A DNA stretch of 64,000 nt from Pseudomonas parafulva (GTDB lineage Bacteria; Pseudomonadota; Gammaproteobacteria; Pseudomonadales; Pseudomonadaceae), in assembly GCF_000800255.1 (NCBI RefSeq), contig NZ_CP009747.1, positions 1,178,001 through 1,242,000 on the forward strand, read 5' to 3'. The notes beneath the pieces were generated by a model. That model was not told where the DNA came from. It was given only the letters and a program-made list of their open reading frames with translations, and made no database searches. The position numbers were made by a program, and so were the translations under genes. Positions 51,210 to 60,275 of the stretch are shown one piece after another. Numbering within the stretch: the first letter of the stretch is position 1; every line of letters begins with the position of its first letter.

Positions 51210-52145
51210 TCAGCGCGCCAGTTCCTGCGCCACGGCGGAAAACACCGAGCCGGTCATTCGCTCGCTGAGCAGTTCCAGCACGCGCATGCCGGCCAGTGAG
51301 TTGCCCGAGGCGTTGAGCGCAGGTGACCACACGCAGATGCTGTAGCGCCCTGGCACCACGGCGACGATACCGCCGCCTACGCCGCTCTTGCCTGGCAGGC
51401 CAACCCGGTAGGCGAAGTTGCCAGCCTCGTCGTACAAACCACTGGTGGCCATGATCGCGTTGACCTGCTGTGCCTGACGAGGGCTCAGTACCTGCTCGCC
51501 ACTGTGCGGGCAGTAGCCGCTGTTGGCCAGGAAGGCGAAGCCTCGGGCCACGTCCACGCAGCTCATCGACAGCGCGCAATGGTGGAAATAACTGCGCAGC
51601 ACGGCATCGACATCGTTGTGGAAATTACCGAACGCCTGCATCAGGTAGGCCATGGCGGCGTTGCGGGCGCGGTGTTGATACTCGGATTCGGCGACCACTG
51701 CGTCGCTGACGATACGCGGATTGGCCGCCAGGCGCCGGACGAAGTCGCGCATCGACAGCGTCGGTGTGGCATAACGCGATTGATTGATATCGCAGATCAC
51801 CAGCGCTCCAGCGTTGATGAACGGATTACGCGGGCGGCCTTTCTCCACCTCCAGCTGGACCAGCGAGTTGAACGCCTGCCCGGAGGGTTCGTAGCCCAGT
51901 CGCGACCAGATGGCCTCGCCGCTGTGGTTGATCGCCTGTACCAGGCTGAACACCTTGGAGATGCTCTGGATCGAGAAGGGTGTTCGCGCATCGCCTGCAC
52001 AGTGCAACTGGCCGTCCAGGCTCTGCACGGCGATGCCCAGCTGGTTGGGGTCGACCTGAGCGAGGGCGGGGATGTATTGGGCGACCTGGCCCTGGCTGAG
52101 CAGTGGGCGGACCTGATCGAGGATCTCTTGCAGTAGTGCTTGCAT
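51210..52145 (-). CDS. glsB: glutaminase (GlsB type)
   Basis: 311 residues. Serine beta-lactamase-like glutaminase: [15 protein letters not shown] contains the SxxK nucleophile motif, [13 protein letters not shown] binds substrate, and [17 protein letters not shown] near the end. Hydrolyses L-glutamine to glutamate and ammonia in the cytoplasm. Single gene. Confidence 0.94.
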   Translation of the reverse strand: MQALLQEILDQVRPLLSQGQVAQYIPALAQVDPNQLGIAVQSLDGQLHCAGDARTPFSIQSISKVFSLVQAINHSGEAIWSRLGYEPSGQAFNSLVQLEVEKGRPRNPFINAGALVICDINQSRYATPTLSMRDFVRRLAANPRIVSDAVVAESEYQHRARNAAMAYLMQAFGNFHNDVDAVLRSYFHHCALSMSCVDVARGFAFLANSGYCPHSGEQVLSPRQAQQVNAIMATSGLYDEAGNFAYRVGLPGKSGVGGGIVAVVPGRYSICVWSPALNASGNSLAGMRVLELLSERMTGSVFSAVAQELAR

Positions 52146-52255
52146 GGGGGCCTGCGAAAGCGATTGGAAAGGAGCTGGGGAACTGGTCTACAAGACGCGC
52201 CGCGGCTTGCCGACGACACACCCGTGACTGGCGATTGTCGGCACGTGCCAGTGGC

Positions 52256-54256
52256 TCAGCGCGGCTTGAGGGTACGGCGTCCGGTGCTCTTGCTCTTGCC
52301 AGTATCGGCGGTGCCTGTCGTGGTCTTGCGTTTGCCTGCGCTGCGGCGTTTCTTCTTCCATGGCGCGCCCTTGCCGGCGGCGGGCGCGGGTGGCCCGTTT
52401 ATGGTCAAGCGCATGCCCGCGTAGCGTTGCACCAACTTGCCCATCCAGGCCGACTGGCGCGTGACGAATTCGTCCAGGCTCATTTCACCGTTCTGCACCA
52501 TGTCCAGCGCTTGCTCCCAGATGGCCGTCGTGCCAGGGTCGGCAATCGCCTTGGGCACCGCGTCGATCAGGCTGAACGCGGCGGGAGTGGCCGACAGGGC
52601 CTTGCCGTGCTTGATCAGGTAGCCACGATCGAGCAGGCCTTGAATAATGCTGGCGCGGGTAGCTTCGGTACCGATACCGGTGGTCTCCTTGAGCTTCTGC
52701 TTGAGCTTGGGGTCGTCCACCAGCTTGGCGACGTTTTTCATCGCCTTGATCAGGTCGCCTTCGGTGAAGGGCTTGGGCGGCTGGGTCCACAGGTCCTTGA
52801 GTTGCAGATACTGGAGTGGGCAGTCGTCACCTTGTTTCAGTGAGGGCAGCACCTGAACTGGCGGGGCTTCGCGACCCTTGGTGGCGGTGGCCGAGGAGGA
52901 CTTGGTCGTCGAGCTCAGGGCCTCGGGCAAGGCGCGGCGCCATCCAGGTTCGACGATGTGCTTGCCGATTGCGCGTAACGCATGGCCAGCGCACTCGAGC
53001 TCGGCTTGAGTACGGTCGTATTCGTGGTGAGGCAGGAACTGCGCCAGGTAGCGTGCACGGATGAGCGTGTAGACCGACTTGTGCTTGGGCGGCAGGCGCG
53101 CCGGATCGCTGACTGCGACGGTCGGGATGATGCCGTGGTGGGCGCTGACCTTGGCGTCGTTCCAGGCGCGCGAGCGCCGCTCTGGCTGCAGGTACGGCTG
53201 CAGGGGGGCCAGGCTTGAGTCGGCACGTTGCAGCGCCGCGAGAATGGCGGGCGCCTCCGCGTGCTGGCTGACAGGCAGGTAGCCGCAGTCGCTGCGCGGG
53301 TAGGTGATCAGCTTGTGGGTTTCATACAGCGCCTGGGCAATATCCAGGGTTTCCTGTGCACCCAGGCCGAACTTCTTCGAGCACAGCTCCTGCAGCGTGC
53401 CGAGGTCGAAGGGCAGCGGCGCCGCCTCGCGTACGCGCTCGGTCTGCACCTTGAGTACCCGGGCGCTGCCAGCGGCCTGCATCTGGCTCGCCGCGAGCTG
53501 GGCCAGCGCCTGGTTCAGGCAGCGGCCCTGGTCGTCGCAAGCCTCTTGCGGCGCGCGCCAGTGCGCGCTGAACAGACTGTCGGCATGGGAAAGCTGCGCT
53601 TCGATGGCCCAATAGGCCACGGGTACGAAGTCGGCGATGCTGCGATCACGGTCCACGACCAAGCGCAGCGTCGGGGTCTGGACCCTGCCCACTGGCAGCA
53701 CGCCTTGATAGCCCGACTGACGCCCGAGCAGCGTGAACAAGCGGCTCATGTTCATGCCGATCAGCCAGTCCGCCCGGGAGCGGCCCAACGCGCAATGGTA
53801 GAGGCTGAACGTGTCGCTGCCTGGGCGTAACTGGCCCAGGGCCTTGCGGATCGAGGCGTCGTCCAGTGCCGACAGCCAGAGGCGCTGGACCGGGCCGCGA
53901 TAACGACAGTGCTCGACCAATTCACGGGCGATCATTTCCCCTTCACGGTCGGCGTCGGTGGCGATCACCAACTCGCGGGCTTCGCCCAGCAAGCGCTTGA
54001 CCGCCTTGAACTGGCTGGCGGTCTTGGGCTTGACCAGCATCTTCCAGCGTTCGGGGATGATCGGCAGGTCGTCCAGCGTCCAGCGTTTATAGCGGGCGTC
54101 GTAGCTGTCTGGCGGTGCGGTTTCCAGCAGGTGGCCGATGCACCAGGTCACGCACACATCGGTGCCCTGCCAGCAGCCGTCGGCCTTGCGGTTGGCGCCC
54201 AGTACCTTGGCGATATCCTTGGCTTGGGAAGGCTTTTCACAGAGAAAAAGACGCAT
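52256..54256 (-). CDS. topB: DNA topoisomerase III
   Basis: 666 residues from MRLFLCEKPSQAKDIAKVLG. Toprim domain (LVIATDADREGEMIARELVEHC) and catalytic Tyr in HKLITYPRSDCGYLP are intact; a basic Lys-rich tail (KKKRRSAGKRKTTTG) replaces zinc fingers. Type IA enzyme that decatenates and resolves recombination intermediates. A LexA-box-like sequence lies 71 bp upstream. Confidence 0.94.
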   Translation of the reverse strand: MRLFLCEKPSQAKDIAKVLGANRKADGCWQGTDVCVTWCIGHLLETAPPDSYDARYKRWTLDDLPIIPERWKMLVKPKTASQFKAVKRLLGEARELVIATDADREGEMIARELVEHCRYRGPVQRLWLSALDDASIRKALGQLRPGSDTFSLYHCALGRSRADWLIGMNMSRLFTLLGRQSGYQGVLPVGRVQTPTLRLVVDRDRSIADFVPVAYWAIEAQLSHADSLFSAHWRAPQEACDDQGRCLNQALAQLAASQMQAAGSARVLKVQTERVREAAPLPFDLGTLQELCSKKFGLGAQETLDIAQALYETHKLITYPRSDCGYLPVSQHAEAPAILAALQRADSSLAPLQPYLQPERRSRAWNDAKVSAHHGIIPTVAVSDPARLPPKHKSVYTLIRARYLAQFLPHHEYDRTQAELECAGHALRAIGKHIVEPGWRRALPEALSSTTKSSSATATKGREAPPVQVLPSLKQGDDCPLQYLQLKDLWTQPPKPFTEGDLIKAMKNVAKLVDDPKLKQKLKETTGIGTEATRASIIQGLLDRGYLIKHGKALSATPAAFSLIDAVPKAIADPGTTAIWEQALDMVQNGEMSLDEFVTRQSAWMGKLVQRYAGMRLTINGPPAPAAGKGAPWKKKRRSAGKRKTTTGTADTGKSKSTGRRTLKPR

Positions 54257-54326
54257 GGCGGTGAACGCTTGATCAGAGACGATGGACGCTAGGATGGGCA
54301 AGCCAACGCGCTCACGCAAGCTTTAT

Positions 54327-54342
54327 CTGTATGTATGTACAG
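54327..54342. promoter_or_regulatory. LexA (SOS) box candidate upstream of topB
   Basis: CTGTATGTATGTACAG matches CTG-N10-CAG with the usual A/T-rich centre; 71 bp before the topB start. Confidence 0.65.
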
Positions 54343-54498
54343 TTTTGCAGTCAGCGAATATGTCCTTGGATTTGGCATGAACGCCAGTGCCGCAGGGTTG
54401 GCTGACTCACCGGTCTCGTGCCAGCGTTACCAGATGCCCCGGATGTGTCATTGGACGATGTCACCGGGCCCTTCTGTCTCATTACAAGGACGTCACCC

Positions 54499-56349
54499 AT
54501 GCCACTGTTCGATTACCGTCAACTCGACTCCGCGACTTCATCTGCGCTGTTCAAAGACGCCTTGCTGCTGGCCAGTTACGCGTATCACGCCATCGACGAT
54601 GGCTTCATTGCCGGCTACGAGAAACACGGCTTCGGCCTGGGTTTGCCAGCGACGTTGGTCAAGGCGCTGATCGGTGGTACCGACAGCCAAGGCGTGATCC
54701 CTGGCATCCCCTGGAACCCCGATGCCGAAGCCCGCGCCCTGGCGCAGGTCAAAGCCGCCGGATGGACGCCGATCAGCGCCGCGCAACTGGGCTATCAGGG
54801 CAAGACCGATGCCCGTGGCACGTTCCATGGCGAGGCGGCGGGCTATACCAGCGCGCAGGTGGAGGTGCTGGGTCGCTACGGCGCCGAGGGTCAACTCAGT
54901 GCCATCGGTATCGCCTTTCGCGGCACCAGCGGCCCGCGGGAAAACCTGATCGGCGATACCCTCGGCGATGCCATCAACGACCTGCTGGCTGCCATTGGCC
55001 CGGCCGACTATGCGCGTAACTATGCCGGCAACGCCTTCGATCGCCTGCTCGGCGATGTCGCCACGTTGGCCCGTGCCCATGGCCTCACAGGCGCGGACAT
55101 CACCGTCACCGGACACAGCCTGGGCGGGCTGGCGGTCAACAGTCTGGCCGACCTGAGCGCCAGCCGGTGGGACGGCTTCTATCAGCAGGCCCGCTATCTG
55201 GCCTTTGCCTCGCCGACCCAGGCTGCCGATGCCAGCCAAGTGCTCAACATCGGCTACGAGAACGATCCGGTGTTCCGCGTGCTCGACGGCACCTCGGTGA
55301 CCTGGGCCACGCTGGGCGTGCACGATGCCGCCAAGCCCTCGACCACCGATAACCTCGTCAATTTCAACGATCACTACGCTTCCGACGCCTGGAACCTGCT
55401 GCCGTTCTCCATCGGTAACATCGCCACCTGGCTTTCGCACCTGCCGGGTGCCTATACCGACGGCCTGAGCAGGGTCGTCGATTCGCCGTTCTATCAATGG
55501 ACCAGCCGCGACTCGACCGTCGTGGTCAGTAACTTGTCCGACGTCACCCGCGGCTCGACCTGGGTCCAGGATCTGAATCGCAATGCCGAGCCTCACACCG
55601 GCAGCACCTTCATCGTCGGCTCCAGCCAGGATGACCTGATCCAGGGCGGACGCGGCAACGATTACCTTGACGGCGGCGCGGGTAACGATACCTTCCGCGA
55701 TGGCGGCGGCTTCAACATGATCGACGGTGGTTCGGGTCATGACACCTTGCAGCTCGACAATGCGCTGGCCAACGTTGCAGTTGCCCGCGATGGCCAGGGC
55801 ACGCTCTACGTGCGCGATGCCGCCGGCGGTATCAGCCTGGTGCGCAACGTCGAGGCGCTGGTCAGCAAGGAAGCCAGCCTGATGCTCCTGCGCAAGGAGG
55901 TGTCCCATGCGGTGACGGAGCAGGGGCTACTGAGCAGCGGCAAAATCGAACCCTACGCGCTGTCGCTGCAAGGCAGCCAGGGCGCCGATCACCTGCAGGC
56001 CGGTTCGCAGGGCAGTTGGTTGTTCGGCTTGGCCGGGGATGACCGGCTGGCAGGAGGTGCCGGCGACGACGTCCTGATCGGCGGCACCGGCAACGATGTG
56101 CTCAGTGGCGGTGCTGGACGCGACACCTTCCTGTTCAGCGGGCATTTCGGCCAGGATCGTGTGCTGGACTTCAGCGCGCAGGATCGACTGGTGTTCATCG
56201 GTGTGGAGGGGGGGACTGCGCTGCCGGACTGGCGCGATCACCTGAGCCGGGCGGGCGATGATCTACTGCTCAGTTTCGGCGCCGACAGCGTGACCTTGGT
56301 GGGCGTCGCCAGCCAGGGGCTGGCCGACGGACAGGTCGTCATCGCCTGA
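54499..56349 (+). CDS. RTX-type extracellular lipase (class I.3)
   Basis: 616 residues from MPLFDYRQLDSATSSALFKD, no signal peptide. Nucleophile elbow TVTGHSLGGLAV; Asp and His of the triad follow in the lipase half. The C-terminal half has calcium-binding nonapeptide repeats (GGRGNDYLDGGAGNDTF and GGAGDDVLIGGTGNDVLSGGAG) and ends in a hydrophobic tail (VVIA), a type I secretion signal. Length matches the ~613-residue lipases of Serratia and fluorescent pseudomonads. No ABC/membrane-fusion/outer-membrane exporter genes are adjacent, so export depends on one elsewhere. AAGGA is 8 bases before the ATG. Confidence 0.93.
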   Translation: MPLFDYRQLDSATSSALFKDALLLASYAYHAIDDGFIAGYEKHGFGLGLPATLVKALIGGTDSQGVIPGIPWNPDAEARALAQVKAAGWTPISAAQLGYQGKTDARGTFHGEAAGYTSAQVEVLGRYGAEGQLSAIGIAFRGTSGPRENLIGDTLGDAINDLLAAIGPADYARNYAGNAFDRLLGDVATLARAHGLTGADITVTGHSLGGLAVNSLADLSASRWDGFYQQARYLAFASPTQAADASQVLNIGYENDPVFRVLDGTSVTWATLGVHDAAKPSTTDNLVNFNDHYASDAWNLLPFSIGNIATWLSHLPGAYTDGLSRVVDSPFYQWTSRDSTVVVSNLSDVTRGSTWVQDLNRNAEPHTGSTFIVGSSQDDLIQGGRGNDYLDGGAGNDTFRDGGGFNMIDGGSGHDTLQLDNALANVAVARDGQGTLYVRDAAGGISLVRNVEALVSKEASLMLLRKEVSHAVTEQGLLSSGKIEPYALSLQGSQGADHLQAGSQGSWLFGLAGDDRLAGGAGDDVLIGGTGNDVLSGGAGRDTFLFSGHFGQDRVLDFSAQDRLVFIGVEGGTALPDWRDHLSRAGDDLLLSFGADSVTLVGVASQGLADGQVVIA

Positions 56350-56355
56350 TCCAAA

Positions 56356-56370
56356 GGCCGCCAAGCGGCC
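56356..56370. terminator. hairpin between lipase and endonuclease genes
   Basis: GGCCGC-CAA-GCGGCC lies between the convergent stops at 56349 and 56393; could terminate both transcripts. No long T-run. Confidence 0.5.
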
Positions 56371-56392
56371 CTTGAATCATCGCTCCCAGCGC

Positions 56393-57364
56393 TCAGCGGC
56401 AGTTGCCGGCCTTGCGATAACCCGCCGACTGGGCCTGGGACTCGGATTCGAACGTCACCAGGTTCTTCGCCGATACCTGGCCGTAGCTCGGGCAACCCGT
56501 GGGCAGGTGATAGACCCGGCTGTTCTGGTTGCCGACAATCATGCCAGCCGACCCCGTTCCTGCCTTGGGCTGCGGCGTCGGGGTCGAGGGTTTGGCCGGG
56601 GTGTCCGGCAGCCGGCTGACCACGCCATCGCCGACGGTCTTGTAGCCAGCGACCCAGCGTCGCTCGCCGCTGACGAACGGATTGCCATGGCCCATGACCG
56701 CAGCGATACGACCGTCGCGTTCACGCTCCCACGCTGAGACGGGGTACTGCTTGTCCCAGGCCATCAGCAGTTGCTGTTGCTGGCGCGACATATTCAGGCC
56801 GTAGCGATCGAACATGTAGAAAGTGGTACGCGCCACCAAGCCCTTGACCTCGTCGCGCGGCTCGGCAGCCCGTTGGTTGAAGTCAACGCGCGTCTTGCAC
56901 TGGCCGTACTGCGGCCCGACGCCAGATGCCATGCCGTAGTTGAAATTGCTGCGGTCGCCGTTCACTTCGCCTACGGCCGGATACAGATTGAACAAGTCGG
57001 CCTCCATGGCGCGGAACACCGGATCGTCGTCCACGCAGTGCTCGCGGCCACCGTTCTTCCAGCACTGGCGCTGATGGCCGAAGGTCCAGGCGGGCACGAT
57101 GTGCTCCCACTCGGTGCGCTCGGCGCGGTTGGCTTGCTTGCGCGGCTGCAGGCCGCAGGAGGCGGGATCGATCCGCCCGCCGGATTTGCCCACCCAGGTC
57201 CATTGGCAGCCGCAGTACAGGTCACCCATGGCACTGCTGGCCTGGTCGAGGTAAATCTTTTGTTTGGCGACCACCTTGGCTTCAGCGAAGGTCGCTGGAG
57301 GGGCGGCGAGGGCGGGGGTGGTGACGAACAGGAGCAGGGCAACAACGGACAACAGTCTTTTCAT
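56393..57364 (-). CDS. secreted endonuclease I family protein with C-terminal extension
   Basis: 323 residues with a Sec signal (MKRLLSVVALLLFVTTPALA). Endonuclease I core: LYCGCQWTW, CGLQPRKQANRAERTEWEHIVPAW (HIVPA catalytic His region), and DLFNLYPAVGEVNGDRSNFNYG. After about residue 230 comes a Pro-rich linker (TPAKPSTPTPQPKAG) and a ~50-residue domain (VGNQNSRVYHLPTGCPSYGQV) resembling Ada-type metal-binding tails, not present in E. coli EndA. Degrades double-stranded DNA in the periplasm or outside. The DUF1654 gene is 57 bp upstream on the same strand. Confidence 0.9.
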   Translation of the reverse strand: MKRLLSVVALLLFVTTPALAAPPATFAEAKVVAKQKIYLDQASSAMGDLYCGCQWTWVGKSGGRIDPASCGLQPRKQANRAERTEWEHIVPAWTFGHQRQCWKNGGREHCVDDDPVFRAMEADLFNLYPAVGEVNGDRSNFNYGMASGVGPQYGQCKTRVDFNQRAAEPRDEVKGLVARTTFYMFDRYGLNMSRQQQQLLMAWDKQYPVSAWERERDGRIAAVMGHGNPFVSGERRWVAGYKTVGDGVVSRLPDTPAKPSTPTPQPKAGTGSAGMIVGNQNSRVYHLPTGCPSYGQVSAKNLVTFESESQAQSAGYRKAGNCR

Positions 57365-57421
57365 GGGTCAACGCAACATCATCGTTCGGTAGTCGGGGGA
57401 GGTGGGGTAAGGCAGGCAGTA

Positions 57422-57661
57422 TCAGTCGTCCTTGGGAACGGTCCAGAAGATCTGGATGCCACCATCGTCGCGGTGGGCAAGGGTGACGTTGTCGTTCTCG
57501 GCAATTTCTCCGAGCAGGGTTTCCCAATCGTCGGGCGACTCATGTTCCAGGCGGAAGATCAGCGCGGCGCGGCTGCGCTGGGCCATGGGGCTGTTGATGA
57601 TCTTCTGGATACGGGTGCCCAATTGCGCGTAGCTGCTGGGCGCAGCGGCGGGACTGGCCAT
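57422..57661 (-). CDS. DUF1654 family protein
   Basis: 79 residues (SSYAQLGTRIQKIINSPMAQRSRAALIFRLEHESPDDWETLLGEI), a pseudomonad-specific family of unknown function. No signal or membrane segment. AAGGAAAAG precedes the ATG. A LexA-box-like sequence is 20 bp upstream, suggesting damage induction, and the secreted endonuclease gene follows in the same direction. Confidence 0.88.
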   Translation of the reverse strand: MASPAAAPSSYAQLGTRIQKIINSPMAQRSRAALIFRLEHESPDDWETLLGEIAENDNVTLAHRDDGGIQIFWTVPKDD

Positions 57662-57680
57662 GGAGCTTTTCCTTGTTTTG

Positions 57681-57696
57681 CTGTATGCGCGTACAG
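57681..57696. promoter_or_regulatory. LexA (SOS) box candidate upstream of the DUF1654 gene
   Basis: CTGTATGCGCGTACAG matches CTG-N10-CAG and shares its outer bases with the site before topB; 20 bp from the DUF1654 start. Confidence 0.65.
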
Positions 57697-57860
57697 TATT
57701 TCACCGTCAGTTTTTTCGCAACAGCGTGTCGGGTATAAGCTCAGGTTTTGTAGCTGCTGATGGTAGAGGGCAGGGTGAGCGCTGGCGTAGGTTCGCCCAC
57801 TCGACACGTCGATGAGGCGAAGACCAGTGCCCGATGCACCAGCCTTGCGCCCATCGGCAA

Positions 57861-59057
<1,197 letters not shown>

Positions 59058-59221
59058 TTACCCTTGAGACCCGCTGCTGTTTATGTTCGAAGTCCCGAAC
59101 GGTTCGATGAACGTTATTCGGCATTCCGACTCTTCAGGCGGATAAACTCCGTGAATGCAGCGGCAAGCGTCTGGCGCGATGTCATTTGACAAAACAGACC
59201 ACCGTTCTCATAGTGAGCCAA

Positions 59222-59235
59222 CGCAAACGTTTGCG
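59222..59235. promoter_or_regulatory. perfect LacI-family operator upstream of rbsB
   Basis: CGCAAACGTTTGCG is a perfect 14-bp palindrome of the CG-centred LacI/PurR/RbsR type, 36 bp before rbsB; likely RbsR site. Confidence 0.75.
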
Positions 59236-59270
59236 ATCCGATAAAAAACACAAGATTCGGAGTTGATCCC

Positions 59271-60224
59271 ATGAAATTGCCATTCCCCGGCCGTCTGCTG
59301 GCCATTGCCGTACTCTCCACACTCTCGCTTGCCGTCTCGCTGCCTGCGGCGCACGCCGAAGACAAACCGAAAGTGGCGCTGGTCATGAAGTCGCTGGCCA
59401 ATGAGTTCTTCCGCACCATGGAAGACGGCGCCAAGGACTATCAGAAAAGCCATGCCGACGAATTCGAGCTGATCGCCAACGGCATCAAGAACGAAACCGA
59501 CACCGGTGAGCAAATCCGCATCGTCGAACAGATGGTCAATGCGGGTGCCAAGGCGCTGGTCATCGCGCCGGCTGATTCAAAGGCGCTGGTATCGGCCGTG
59601 AAGAAAGCCATGGACCGCGGCGTCGTGGTCATCAATATCGACAACCGCCTCGATCCTGAGCTGCTCAAGAGCAAGGGTATCAGCGTGCCCTTCGTCGGCC
59701 CCGACAACCGCAAGGGTGCACGTATGGTCGGCGAGTACCTGGTCAAGGAAAAACTCAAGGCTGGCGATGAAGTCGGCATCATCGAAGGTGTATCGACCAC
59801 CACCAATGCTCAGCAGCGCACCGCAGGCTTCAAGGATGCGATGGACGCTGCGCAGATGAAGATCGTCTCGGTGCAGTCCGGCAACTGGGAAATCGACAAG
59901 GGCAATGCGGTCGCCGCCTCGATGCTCAATGAATACCCCGACCTCAAAGCGCTGCTGGCCGGCAACGACAGCATGGCGCTGGGTGCGGTTTCGGCCGTGC
60001 GCGCGGCTGGCAAGGCCGGCAAAGTGCAGGTGGTCGGTTACGACAACATCAACGCGATCAAACCGATGCTCAAGGATGGCCGTGTACTCGCCACCCTCGA
60101 TCAGGCCGCCAGCCAGCAAGCGGTGTTCGGTATTCAGGCGGCGCTGAAGATGGTCAAGGGCGAGAAGCCCGATGTCGATGCCGACAATGTGATCCAGACC
60201 CCGGTGAAGTTGATCACCGAGTGA
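59271..60224 (+). CDS. rbsB: ribose ABC transporter periplasmic binding protein
   Basis: 317 residues with a Sec signal (ending AAHAED). Periplasmic binding protein type I fold (KPKVALVMKSLANEFFRTMEDGA ... ALVIAPADSKAL ... GNDSMALGAVSAVRAAGKAGKVQVVGYDNI). Binds ribose for import by RbsAC. First gene of the operon. Confidence 0.92.
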   Translation: MKLPFPGRLLAIAVLSTLSLAVSLPAAHAEDKPKVALVMKSLANEFFRTMEDGAKDYQKSHADEFELIANGIKNETDTGEQIRIVEQMVNAGAKALVIAPADSKALVSAVKKAMDRGVVVINIDNRLDPELLKSKGISVPFVGPDNRKGARMVGEYLVKEKLKAGDEVGIIEGVSTTTNAQQRTAGFKDAMDAAQMKIVSVQSGNWEIDKGNAVAASMLNEYPDLKALLAGNDSMALGAVSAVRAAGKAGKVQVVGYDNINAIKPMLKDGRVLATLDQAASQQAVFGIQAALKMVKGEKPDVDADNVIQTPVKLITE

Positions 60225-60230
60225 CCGTTG

Positions 60231-60248
60231 CGCGCCTCGCGGGGCGCG
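60231..60248 (+). promoter_or_regulatory. stem-loop between rbsB and rbsA
   Basis: CGCGCC pairs with GGCGCG. Hairpins after binding-protein genes often stabilise the upstream mRNA, giving more RbsB than RbsA. Confidence 0.5.
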
Positions 60249-60275
60249 TAGAGTCAATTCAGGAGAGAAGTGGCC

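Noticed and set aside
55600-56130. Tandem repeats resembling a CRISPR or minisatellite
   Set aside because: They are in-frame Gly-Asp nonapeptide codons of the RTX lipase, without equal spacers.
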